From Aphodovivens avicola (lineage in GTDB: Bacteria > Actinomycetota > Coriobacteriia > Coriobacteriales > Eggerthellaceae), in contig DVGW01000018.1 of assembly GCA_018712515.1 (NCBI GenBank), positions 13,560-77,559 of the forward strand: 64,000 nucleotides of DNA. Direction: 5' to 3'. The notes under the pieces were generated by a model, which was given only the letters and a program-made list of their open reading frames with translations, was not told where the DNA came from and searched no databases. The position numbers and the translations under genes were made by a program. How positions within the stretch are numbered: position 1 is the stretch's first letter; each line of letters opens with the position of its first letter. This document shows positions 34,559-42,828 of this stretch, piece by piece.

Positions 34559-36266
34559 CAGATCCGCAGGCGCCGCGGCGGGCGGGAGCAGGGACGGAAC
34601 GTCGCCGCGCATCCGCGCCCGTACGGGGCGCCTCGACATCGCCGCAAGGGCGCGGCGCCGCTACCATCTCTTGGTGATCGTCACCACGTTCGCGCCGTCG
34701 GTGCGCTCGTAGCGCATCATCGACGTCCATCGCCTCGGTGACGCCGTCGGTGTAGAGCAGCAGCTCGTCGCCGATGGCGCACGTGCACTCGAACGCCTTG
34801 TAGGGCATCCCATCGAAAAGCCCCAGCGGCAGGCCGGACTTGTCCGTGAGCTGGCGCCATTCGCCGTGCTTCCGCAGAAGCGGCGCGTTGTGGCCGGCGT
34901 TGACGTAGGCGATGGCCCCCGTCGCGTAGTCGAGGACTCCCGCGAACGCCGTCACGAACATCGCGGAGTCGTTGCCCGCGCACAGCTTGCGGTTGGCGTT
35001 CTCGAACGCCTCGCCCAGCTCCATCCCCGACTCCATGTAGCCGCGGATGGCGGTCTTGGCGGCCATCATGAACAGCGCCGCCGGCACGCCCTTGCCGCTG
35101 ACGTCGGCGACGACGAACCCCAGCTTGCCGCTTTCGGCGTCGCACGCATCACCGATCAGGAAAAAGTCGTAGAAGTCGCCGCCCACCTCGCGCGCCGGCT
35201 GCATGCCGGCGTAGATGTCGAACCGCGGGATGTCCGGAAACGGCGGGAACGCGCGCGGCAGCGCCGACTCCTGGATGGTGGCGGCGGCGTCGAGCTCGCG
35301 TTTGATGCCCTCTTTGATCTGGGCGAACTGCTTCTCGAGGGCGACGGTCATCGCGTTGACGCCCTCGGAGAGCGAGGCGAGCTCGCGGCTCGATCCCTCG
35401 TCCGTGCGCGTGGCCAGATCCCCTTCGGCGATGCGCTCGAGGGAGCGGTTCACGCGGTCGATGGGATCGGCGACGATGCGCACCAGCAGGCGCGACGAGG
35501 CGGCGAACACGACCAGAAGCAGCACCAGCGCCGAGAGCGTGAGCCACATCATGACGCCCGCCCGGTCGGCGAACACCATGCTCGCCGGCTGGATCATCAG
35601 GACGAGGTAGTCGTCCACCTGCGCCACGCGGAGGTAGGCGACCTGCAGCGAGTAGATCCGGTCCTCTTCGGAGGGATCGAGCATGTCCTCGTCGGAGTAG
35701 ACGAGCTGGACCAGCCTGCCCTCGCTCGCGTATTCCGAGAGGATGGGCTCGCTGCCCTCGCCGAAGAAGACGTCGATCGAGACGCCGGCCTTGAACTGGT
35801 CGGTGTCGGTCAGAAGCACGGTGCCGTCCTTGACGACCACCACCATGCCATCGAACTCCTCGGTGTAGCCGTCCAACAGGCGGTTGAGCGACAGCGGGCC
35901 GTCGACGAACTCCCGCGCCTCGTCGGAGAGCTCCGAGCCGTCCCGCGCGACGAACCCCTCGCCGACGATCCGCGCGAACGCCTCGAGGCGCTCCTGGTTC
36001 TCGTCGATCTGGTTGCACAGATAGGCCACCTCGCTGCCCATCAGCTCGTCGGCGGCCTGCTCCTCCTGGAACGTCACGACCACGTAGCCCACGGCAGCCG
36101 TCACCATGAACGCCACGAGGACCACCAGCATGAGCCACCCGCGGTACACCGTGCGCAGGCTGCGCGCGGCCGCCGCGTGCCCGAAGTAGCGCGCCACCGC
36201 GCACAGAGGGGCGGCGGAGGCTTCGTGCGTCGCAGCGGCGGGGCTTTTCGCACGTCGAAGCGGCAC
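34422..36266 (-). CDS. SpoIIE-type PP2C phosphatase with HAMP and sensor domain, C-terminus damaged
   Basis: A 614-codon frame. Order: first membrane helix (~residues 43-66), extracytoplasmic sensor (~67-230), second helix (~238-258), HAMP, then an RsbU/SpoIIE PP2C domain (PAREVGGDFYDFF, VADVSGKGVPAALFMM, AYVNAGHNAPLLR, LLLYTDGVTEAMD). Right after TDGVTEAMD the reading frame becomes non-homologous. A tail typical of the end of such proteins, MRYERTDGANVVTITKRW plus stop, lies in another frame at 34661-34717. About 40-50 conserved residues, including the last metal-binding DD motif, are missing. So an out-of-frame deletion has fused ~100 junk residues that run antisense into the GGDEF gene. 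The phosphatase is probably inactive or altered. The GTG start has no strong ribosome-binding site. Confidence 0.75.
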   Translation of the reverse strand: MPLRRAKSPAAATHEASAAPLCAVARYFGHAAAARSLRTVYRGWLMLVVLVAFMVTAAVGYVVVTFQEEQAADELMGSEVAYLCNQIDENQERLEAFARIVGEGFVARDGSELSDEAREFVDGPLSLNRLLDGYTEEFDGMVVVVKDGTVLLTDTDQFKAGVSIDVFFGEGSEPILSEYASEGRLVQLVYSDEDMLDPSEEDRIYSLQVAYLRVAQVDDYLVLMIQPASMVFADRAGVMMWLTLSALVLLLVVFAASSRLLVRIVADPIDRVNRSLERIAEGDLATRTDEGSSRELASLSEGVNAMTVALEKQFAQIKEGIKRELDAAATIQESALPRAFPPFPDIPRFDIYAGMQPAREVGGDFYDFFLIGDACDAESGKLGFVVADVSGKGVPAALFMMAAKTAIRGYMESGMELGEAFENANRKLCAGNDSAMFVTAFAGVLDYATGAIAYVNAGHNAPLLRKHGEWRQLTDKSGLPLGLFDGMPYKAFECTCAIGDELLLYTDGVTEAMDVDDALRAHRRRERGDDHQEMVAAPRPCGDVEAPRTGADARRRSVPAPARRGACGSASDPRRHFGACGSAGPSPRTCSCPPRRTAPRHRSSRCGTTGRPRC

Positions 36267-36387
36267 CGGAAGACCGCTGGATAAAGCGCCGCGCCGCTGC
36301 TAGGATGGAGGGGTTGCGCCGCATGCGGCCCGCCCCTCCCTTGGCGGAGCCGCCTGCCGACGGCGCGCGGAAAGGAGACGGTAGGCA

Positions 36388-37077
36388 ATGGATCTGCTCG
36401 TCGAGGCGAAAAACGAAGCAGCACGGTGCGGCCTGGCGCTCGAGCGCGATGAGCGGGGGCTCGCCCTCGCCGGCGACGGCATGACGCTGCGCGTCGACTT
36501 CCGCGAGCTGCTCGTGCGCCTCAAGCCCGGACGGATCCAACGCGAGCTGCTCGTGCGCGCCGCCAAGACGAAGCATGCGCAGGCCGGCGCTCCTCTTGCG
36601 GTCGACGCCACCGCCGGCCTGGGAGAGGACGCCCTCCTGCTCGCGGCGGCGGGGTTCGAGGTGCGGCTGTTCGAGCGCAACCCCGTGATGGCCGCGCTTC
36701 TGGAGGATGTGCTCCGCCGCGCTGCCGACGACCCCCAGCTCGCAGGCATCGTCGCGCTGATGAGGCTCGAATGCGGCGACAGCATCGCGGCGCTTAAGCG
36801 CATGGGGGCGCAAGCCGAAGCGGCGCCCGACGTCGTGTACCTCGACCCGATGTTCCCCGCGCGCCAGAAAAGCGCCGCGGTCAAGAAGAAGTTCCAGCTC
36901 CTCCACCACCTGGAGGCCCCTTGCGACGACGCCGAGGCGCTGCTGCGCGCCGCGCTCGCCGCGCATCCGCGCAAGGTCGTCATCAAGCGCCCGCCCAAAG
37001 GCCCCTGGCTCGCCGACGTCAAGCCGAGCTACTCCCTGGAAGGCAAAGCCGTCCGCTACGACGTCATCGCCCGATGA
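36388..37077 (+). CDS. rsmJ: 16S rRNA (guanine1516-N2)-methyltransferase RsmJ-like
   Basis: A 229-residue class I SAM methyltransferase. The SAM-binding motif is VDATAGLGEDALLLAAAGFEV (residues ~72-92), acidic turn FERNP, and the catalytic region VVYLDPMFPARQKSAAVKKK. All three are distinctive of RsmJ, which methylates G1516 of 16S rRNA. The C-terminal KVVIKRPPKGPWL also fits. GGAAAGGAG precedes the ATG. Its TGA stop codon (37075-37077) lies inside a REP-3 repeat. Confidence 0.88.
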   Translation: MDLLVEAKNEAARCGLALERDERGLALAGDGMTLRVDFRELLVRLKPGRIQRELLVRAAKTKHAQAGAPLAVDATAGLGEDALLLAAAGFEVRLFERNPVMAALLEDVLRRAADDPQLAGIVALMRLECGDSIAALKRMGAQAEAAPDVVYLDPMFPARQKSAAVKKKFQLLHHLEAPCDDAEALLRAALAAHPRKVVIKRPPKGPWLADVKPSYSLEGKAVRYDVIAR

Positions 37078-37104
37078 GAAAAAGGGACAGTCACTTTTTC
37101 TCAT
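37074..37104 (+). repeat. REP-3 element overlapping the rsmJ stop codon
   Basis: 31 bp, arms ATGAGAAAAAG and CTTTTTCTCAT around GGACAGTCA. Identical copies lie at 39535 and 55487, and a reverse two-mismatch copy at 56736. Bases 2-4 of the repeat are the rsmJ stop. Confidence 0.92.
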
Positions 37105-37190
37105 TCCGAGAGGTTCAAACGCACGAAAAAGAGGCATCGACCTGCGTCGACACCCCGAAATCGGACACGCCTTCTGTCCTATATCCCTGT

Positions 37191-37255
37191 GAAGCGGAGC
37201 CGTCCCCGCTTTCGCATTCCCCAGGAAACGCGAAAATGCGGCCGTCCCCGCTTCA
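37191..37255. repeat. REP-4-like pair (CCGTCCCCGCTT)
   Basis: Two related hairpins: 37191-37213 (GAAGCGG … CCGCTTTC) and 37232-37255 (AATGCGG … CCGCTTCAT). Both contain CCGTCCCCGCTT, the complement of a GGGGAC core. They lie between REP-3 and the terminator at 37261. Confidence 0.6.
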
Positions 37256-37260
37256 TACGA

Positions 37261-37289
37261 GAAGGGCCCGCGACTTGCGCGGGCCCTTC
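37261..37289. terminator. Bidirectional terminator between rsmJ and the DJ-1 gene
   Basis: A perfect 12-bp stem GAAGGGCCCGCG/CGCGGGCCCTTC with a 5-nt loop, 28 bp after the DJ-1 stop on the minus strand. It is followed by GGTTT on plus and TCTCGT on minus. Confidence 0.65.
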
Positions 37290-37317
37290 GGTTTCCAACT
37301 CTGTCAGCGAATCGGGA

Positions 37318-37896
37318 CTAGATCTCCCACGTGGCACCCATGAGCTTGGCGAACTCGCGGCAGATGGCGGTGTCGCCCGGCCATGCCGGGGAGGTGACCA
37401 GGTTGCGGTCGACCACGGCGGCGTCCATCTCCGCCTCGACGTACGTGCCACCCGCGGCGGTCACGTCCGGACCGACGGCGGGATACGCCGTGGCCTTGTA
37501 GCCCTCGAGCACGCCGGCGGCTGCCAGAACCTGCGGGCCGTGGCAGATCGCCGCGACGGGCTTGTTGGCGGCGAAGAACTCGCGGGTGATCTCGAGCACG
37601 CGCGGATTCAGGCGGATGTACTCGGGAGCACGGCCGCCGGTGATGAACAGGCCGGCGTAGTCGGCGACGTCCACCGCGTCGAAATCGGCGGTCAGCGCGA
37701 AGTTGTGGCCGCGCAGCTCGGTGTAGGTCTGGTCGCCCACGAAGTCATGGACGGCGGTGCGCACCACATCGCCCGACTTCTTGTCGGGGCAGACCGCGTC
37801 CACCTGGTAGCCCAGCATGGACAGGGCCTGGAACGGCACCATGGTCTCGTAGTCCTCGGTGTAATCACCGCACAGCATCAGCACCTTTTTAGTCAT
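37318..37896 (-). CDS. DJ-1/PfpI family protein
   Basis: A 192-residue DJ-1/PfpI superfamily protein (glutamine-amidotransferase-like fold). The nucleophile elbow AAICHGPQVLA places Cys118 in the conserved position, and the GGRAPEY segment provides the neighbouring acidic residue. Known relatives act as glyoxalase/deglycase-like or chaperone proteins; the activity here is not determinable. GAGGAGG precedes the ATG at 37896; the longer in-frame start at 37986 is unsupported. Confidence 0.9.
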   Translation of the reverse strand: MTKKVLMLCGDYTEDYETMVPFQALSMLGYQVDAVCPDKKSGDVVRTAVHDFVGDQTYTELRGHNFALTADFDAVDVADYAGLFITGGRAPEYIRLNPRVLEITREFFAANKPVAAICHGPQVLAAAGVLEGYKATAYPAVGPDVTAAGGTYVEAEMDAAVVDRNLVTSPAWPGDTAICREFAKLMGATWEI

Positions 37897-38031
37897 ACGC
37901 AATTCCTCCTCATCGCTTACCGCAACGATTCTCATGCTTTTGCATGACAACACGATTCTATCACCCCGGGATGCCGCAGCGGGCACCGTTCATCCGTATG
38001 GGCGGATAAAAGCACCGGCTCCCGCGGATGC

Positions 38032-39450
38032 CTAGCTGCACACCTTGCCGGGATTCAGGATGCCCTTGGGGTCGAACACCTGCTTGATGCCCGCCATCAG
38101 GCCGTAGGCGGTCTCGCCCACCGACTCGCGCAGGTATTCCTTCTTCGCGTGGCCGATGCCGTGCTCGCCCGACACCAGGCCGCCCAGCTCGTCGCACTTC
38201 TCGTAGGCGAGCTTCATGATCTCGGCGGCCTTCGCGCGGAACTCGTCCTCGTCGATGCCGTTGCCCGCGCAGTAGACGTGCAGGTTGCCGTCGCCCGCAT
38301 GGCCGAACGAGCGGATGCGGATGCCGCGCTCGGCGCCCACGCCGTAGACGTAGCCGAGGAACTCCGCGATGCGGTTGACCGGCACGACCACGTCCATCTC
38401 GTCGAGCAGCTCGGCCTCGTGCTCGATCACCGTGAGCAGCGCGTCGCGCACCTGCCACACGGCCTCGCGCTCGGAGGGCTGGTCGATCACGAGCACGTCG
38501 AACGCGCCGGCCTCGTCGGCGATCTCGGCCAGCTTCTCGGCGCGCTGGAAGATCTCGTCCACGTCGGTGCCGTCCAGCGTGATGAGGATGTAGGCGGTCG
38601 CCTCTTGGCCGTCCACCTCGGCGGGGAACACGTGGTTGCCGGTGCGCTCCTCGGCGTCCACCACGATGTCGCGCTCCATGAACTCGATCGACTGCGGGTC
38701 CAGGCCGGCGAGCTTGATGCCGGGGACGGATGCGATGGCCGCGTCGATGTCGGCGAAGGGCAGGATGAAGCTCGTGGACGCCTCGGGGCGCGCGATGAGC
38801 TTGAGCGTGATCTCGGTGACGATCGCGAGCGTACCCTCCGACCCGATGACCAGGTGCAGCAGGCTGTAGCCCGAGCTCGTCTTGGTGACCGCGCGGCCGA
38901 GTTCCATCACCTCGCCCGACGGCAGCACGACCGTCGCCGCGAGCACGTAATCGCGTGTGGTGCCGTATTTTACCGCGCGCATGCCGCCGGCGTTGGTCAC
39001 CACGTTGCCGCCGATCGAGCCGGTCTTCTCGCCGGGATCGGGAGGATAGAACAGCCCTTGGGCCGCCACGTCGTCGATCAGGTCGCACAGGCGCACGCCC
39101 GGTTGCACGCGGACGGTGAGGTTGTCCTTGTCGTATTCCAGGATCTTGTCCATGCGCATCGTGCACAGCACCACGCCGCCGTGAAGCGGCACGCAGCCGC
39201 CCACCAGCCCGGTGCCCGCGCCGCGCACGGTCACGGGGATGTCGTGCTCGCTGCACAGCGCCATGATCGCCGCCACCTCCTCGGTGGAGGCGGGCAGGCA
39301 CACTGCCGCGGGAGCGTGCGAGCCGTAGATGGGCATCTCGTCATGGGTGTAATCCTCGCCGATAGCGTCGCCGGTGAGGCAGTTGTCGGCGCCGACGATC
39401 TCCTCGAGCCGACCGATCAGGTCCGCGTTCAGTTCGCCGTACGTGGTCAT
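38032..39450 (-). CDS. FAD-linked oxidase, GlcD/lactate dehydrogenase type
   Basis: A 472-residue flavoenzyme. The N-terminal FAD_binding_4 (PCMH) domain shows PVTVRGAGTGLVGGCVPLHG and EKTGSIGGNVVTNAGGMRAV. The C-terminal FAD-oxidase_C domain shows SFGHAGDGNLHVY and SGEHGIGHAKKEYL. These are signatures of the glycolate/D-lactate/2-hydroxyglutarate dehydrogenase family, which oxidises 2-hydroxy acids and passes electrons to a carrier such as an electron-transfer flavoprotein. No FeS subunit is encoded next to it. CCAAGGAGG precedes the ATG. Confidence 0.92.
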   Translation of the reverse strand: MTTYGELNADLIGRLEEIVGADNCLTGDAIGEDYTHDEMPIYGSHAPAAVCLPASTEEVAAIMALCSEHDIPVTVRGAGTGLVGGCVPLHGGVVLCTMRMDKILEYDKDNLTVRVQPGVRLCDLIDDVAAQGLFYPPDPGEKTGSIGGNVVTNAGGMRAVKYGTTRDYVLAATVVLPSGEVMELGRAVTKTSSGYSLLHLVIGSEGTLAIVTEITLKLIARPEASTSFILPFADIDAAIASVPGIKLAGLDPQSIEFMERDIVVDAEERTGNHVFPAEVDGQEATAYILITLDGTDVDEIFQRAEKLAEIADEAGAFDVLVIDQPSEREAVWQVRDALLTVIEHEAELLDEMDVVVPVNRIAEFLGYVYGVGAERGIRIRSFGHAGDGNLHVYCAGNGIDEDEFRAKAAEIMKLAYEKCDELGGLVSGEHGIGHAKKEYLRESVGETAYGLMAGIKQVFDPKGILNPGKVCS

Positions 39451-39534
39451 GGAGACCTCCTTGGATGCATGCCTGGCAGAAGCGACGGGCCACGCCCGCC
39501 CACGCGCATATGCGCACCCCCCATTATCCCCTGA

Positions 39535-39565
39535 ATGAGAAAAAGGGACAGTCACTTTTTCTCAT
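39535..39565 (+). repeat. REP-3 element upstream of the FAD oxidase gene
   Basis: 31 bp, identical to the copies at 37074 and 55487. It lies about 85 bp before the FAD-oxidase start on the opposite strand. A degenerate relative (GAGAAAAAGGCC … TTTCTCTCAT) follows at about 39661-39690. Confidence 0.9.
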
Positions 39566-39611
39566 TTTGACCCGCCATACCGGCTTCGCCTCCGATCTCG
39601 GAGAGAAAAGG

Positions 39612-39657
39612 GAGGGCCCGCACCCTCCTGCCCTTCTGGCAGCGGGTGCGGGCCCTC
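39612..39657 (-). terminator. Intrinsic terminator of the MscS operon
   Basis: A perfect 14-bp stem GAGGGCCCGCACCC/GGGTGCGGGCCCTC with an 18-nt loop, 43 bp after the MscS stop. On the minus strand it is followed by CCTTTTCTCTCC. Confidence 0.78.
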
Positions 39658-39699
39658 GGAACGAGAAAAAGGCCACTCCCTTTCTCTCATCGCAGACGG

Positions 39700-42600
39700 C
39701 TAACGGCGGTTCTCCTCGTTGTCGTAGTCGTCGTCGTTGCCGATGTTGCGGGCGGCGATCTTCTGCTCCTCGTTGAAGCGGTCGGCGCGCAGCTGCTCGG
39801 CGATGGTCGCCTTCTTGTACTCGATGGGCTGGTGCACGACCACCTGCGGGAACGGGATGTTGATCTGGTGCTCGTCGAAGATCAGCTTCATCTCGCGACG
39901 CAGGTCGCGCTCAAGCTGCCCGCGCGCGGTCTCGGCGCACTGGACGACGATGCGCAGCGTGACGCTGTTGTCGTTGAGCGCCACCACGCCCTTGTAGAAC
40001 GGACCGTCTTCGATGGCGGGGAAGCGACGGCGGATGTTGGGGAACTCCTGCTCCAGCACCGACTCGACGCGCTCGAGCGACTCGCCGTACTCGATGTCCA
40101 TCTCGCAGACCGCGTACGAGCTCTCCTTGGTCATGTTGACGACGTTGCTCACCTCGCTGTTGCGCAGGATGATGATGTTGCCCGAACCGTCGTTGATCTT
40201 GGTCGTGCGCACGCCGATGTCGATGACGGTGCCGCTCTTGCCGCCGACCTGGATGATGTCGCCGACGCGGAACTCGCCTTCGAAGATGATGAACAGGCCG
40301 GAAAGGATGTCGCTTACCAGCTCCTTGGCGCCGAAGGACACCGCGATGGACAGGATGCCTGCGGAGGCCAGCAGCGTGGTGGTGTCGATGCCGATCACCA
40401 TCAGGCAGTAGTACACCATGCCGATGATGGAGGCGTACTTGATGAAGCTCGACAGCAGGCGGCACATGGTCTCGCCGCGGCTGCCGAACACGCCCGCCAG
40501 CAGCTTGAGCAGCTGCTGGATGATCATCGTGACGGTCATCACGACGCAGGCGATCATGATGCACATCGTGACGGCGAAGACGTTCAGGCCGTAGACCCAG
40601 TCGCCGCCCAGGACGTAGGAGAACACCGAGTCGGGCGGGAACACCTGGTCTTTGAAGACGACCGCCAGGCACACCGCGATGGCGAAGATGCCCATGAGCA
40701 CCTTCATGACGGTCAGCACGCGCTGCTCGGCGGATTTCTCGCCCCAATCGAGCGAGGTGTACAGCCAGCGGCTGGCGGCGGACTCGGTCTTGACCACGCG
40801 GCCGTCGGGCATCAGAGAGTCGAACATGCGCGAGTCGGGGTTGCCGTCGTCGTCCAGCGGCCAGTGGGCGGGCTGCGCGTCGGGGTCGACCGCGCCTTCG
40901 CCCCTGCGGCGAAGCTCGAACGTCACCAGCACGAAGATGACGATCTGGCACACCAGGCCGCTCACCGCGGTGGCGACGGTCAAAGGCACGCGCTCGGTCA
41001 TGAGCTCGGACTCGGGCTGCGCGACGTACACGTAGTAGTCGCCGCTCTCGAACGAGGTCGCGTAGTAGGTCTGGCCGTCGACCTTGATGAAGTCGCTGTA
41101 GCCGTCCTTCAGCTGGGCGTCGGTCATGCCGTACGCCCGGGCATCGCGGCCCACCAGCTCGGATTGCGGGTAGTAGGCAAACGTGCCGTCGGCTTTGCTG
41201 ACCGCAAACGCAAAGCCGTTCTGGCCCACCTTCACGCCATCCAGGATGTTGTCGATCTGCACGGTCGACAGCAGCGTCTCAAGGCGCGAGGAGCGGATGC
41301 CCAGCTGCACGAACCCGTCGGCATCGCCCTGGGAGTCGCGCAGGGTCACGCCGATGTACTGGCGCAGCTCGCCGGAGATCTCGTCGGGCTGAGGGTCCTG
41401 GATCAGGCTGTCGACGCCCTGCAGCAGCTTGCGGAACTCGTAGCTTTGGTCGGCGGGGTCCTCGCTCAGCTGGAAGTTGCTGTACGGCGAGTTGGTGACG
41501 GTCATCGTGCCGTTGCGGTCGAAGACGTAGAGGTACTCGACCTGCAGCGTGTCGGCAAGCTCTTGCAGCGACGCCTTGTTCTTGAGCTCGGGATTGCGAT
41601 CAAGCGCGTAGGCGGCTACCTGCGCCTTGCTCAGGTAGCGCTCGTTGTACTGGTCGGTCAGCGCCGCCGCCTGATCGTTGGTGCGCGAGATGGTCGCCTC
41701 GATGTCGGAGGCGCGCTCGTTGCTGCTCACCGACTCGGCGGACAGCGAGAACAGCGTCTGCATGTAGAACGTCACCACCAGCACGGCAAGGAATCCCACG
41801 AACGACAGCACGATCGCCTTTTTGCCGATGGCCTTGTTGAAGCGCAGGCTGCCCAGGTCGACGTAGTTGTCGGGGTTGTAGCCGCGCTTTTCGTCCTCGC
41901 GGTTGACGAAGATGCCGTACAGGGCGACGATCATCGCCACGGAGAAGAAGATGAACAGGACCACGCCCACCGTCAGGTTGCGGGACGCGGTCATCTCGCT
42001 TTCGGGGACGGCCGAGATGTAGTAAGTGCCGTCGATCTCGGACACGCCGCAGAACAGGCGCTCGCCCTCGAACGTCATCCAGGAGAAGCTGCCGTCCTCA
42101 AGATCTGCTACGTCGATGCCGGCGTCAAGCGCGTCGATGCCGACGTAGGCGGCATTGGGGTGATAGGACACCAGGTAGTCGCGGGCCGAGACGGAGAACA
42201 CGTATCCGCTCTGGCCGACGCTCACCCCGCTCAGCACCGCCCCGACCGACGCGGTGCTGTCGATCAGCTCGACGAGCTCGGCGGGATCCTGCTCGATGAC
42301 CGCCATCGTGTCGGCGTCGATGGCGGCTGCGTAGTAGCGCAGCGTCTCGCCGCTTTCGGCAAAGTCGACCTCGACGGCGGCGGAAGGCGCGCCGGTGTCG
42401 AACGTCGTGCGCAGCTGGTTGAAGCGCGCGTAGGCAAAGTCGGCAGGGGTGTCCTGCGCTTGGGCAACGACCTCGCCCGCGCGGGTGACGACCATCACGT
42501 TGTTGACGCCCAGCAGCTCCTTGTACTCGACCATCTTGGCATCGGTCGGCTCATAGCCGGTGTTGTTGTTCGCCATGAACGCGACGCTTTGCGCCTTGGA

Positions 42601-42819
42601 CTGGTAGATCTCATCGAAGGTCTGGGTGTTTTGCTCGGCTTCCTGCTGCGCGGACTCCAAAAGCCCGGGCAGGTCGTCCATCTCGTGCTGGATGTCGGCA
42701 GAGTAGTTCGACAACGAGATGTCGTCTTGCATCGAGGAGACGATAAAGCCCATGACGACGACGCTCAAAGCGACGAACGCCGCCAGGATAGCTGCTTTGA
42801 TCTTGAGTTTCTTAGACAC
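39700..42819 (-). CDS. MscS-type channel fused to two Cache-like sensor domains
   Basis: A 1039-residue membrane protein. Membrane helices are seen at ~8-28, 282-304, 334-354, 612-634, 702-722, 742-762 and 790-812. The MscS pore helix (LASAGILSIAVSFGAKELVS, ~817-836) follows, then the MscS beta domain (FIIFEGEFRVGDIIQVGG). Two extracytoplasmic regions (~30-281 and ~355-611) each end with a Cache-like signature: SVGQSGYVFSVS…YHP and KVGQNGFAFAVS…YYP. These are sensor modules normally found on chemoreceptors and kinases. A channel gated by ligand as well as tension is inferred. The C-terminal ~30 residues are charged and disordered. The GTG start has AGGAGG upstream and lies 9 bp after the binding-protein gene, so the two form an operon. 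Confidence 0.88.
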   Translation of the reverse strand: MSKKLKIKAAILAAFVALSVVVMGFIVSSMQDDISLSNYSADIQHEMDDLPGLLESAQQEAEQNTQTFDEIYQSKAQSVAFMANNNTGYEPTDAKMVEYKELLGVNNVMVVTRAGEVVAQAQDTPADFAYARFNQLRTTFDTGAPSAAVEVDFAESGETLRYYAAAIDADTMAVIEQDPAELVELIDSTASVGAVLSGVSVGQSGYVFSVSARDYLVSYHPNAAYVGIDALDAGIDVADLEDGSFSWMTFEGERLFCGVSEIDGTYYISAVPESEMTASRNLTVGVVLFIFFSVAMIVALYGIFVNREDEKRGYNPDNYVDLGSLRFNKAIGKKAIVLSFVGFLAVLVVTFYMQTLFSLSAESVSSNERASDIEATISRTNDQAAALTDQYNERYLSKAQVAAYALDRNPELKNKASLQELADTLQVEYLYVFDRNGTMTVTNSPYSNFQLSEDPADQSYEFRKLLQGVDSLIQDPQPDEISGELRQYIGVTLRDSQGDADGFVQLGIRSSRLETLLSTVQIDNILDGVKVGQNGFAFAVSKADGTFAYYPQSELVGRDARAYGMTDAQLKDGYSDFIKVDGQTYYATSFESGDYYVYVAQPESELMTERVPLTVATAVSGLVCQIVIFVLVTFELRRRGEGAVDPDAQPAHWPLDDDGNPDSRMFDSLMPDGRVVKTESAASRWLYTSLDWGEKSAEQRVLTVMKVLMGIFAIAVCLAVVFKDQVFPPDSVFSYVLGGDWVYGLNVFAVTMCIMIACVVMTVTMIIQQLLKLLAGVFGSRGETMCRLLSSFIKYASIIGMVYYCLMVIGIDTTTLLASAGILSIAVSFGAKELVSDILSGLFIIFEGEFRVGDIIQVGGKSGTVIDIGVRTTKINDGSGNIIILRNSEVSNVVNMTKESSYAVCEMDIEYGESLERVESVLEQEFPNIRRRFPAIEDGPFYKGVVALNDNSVTLRIVVQCAETARGQLERDLRREMKLIFDEHQINIPFPQVVVHQPIEYKKATIAEQLRADRFNEEQKIAARNIGNDDDYDNEENRR

Positions 42820-42828
42820 AACCGCCTC

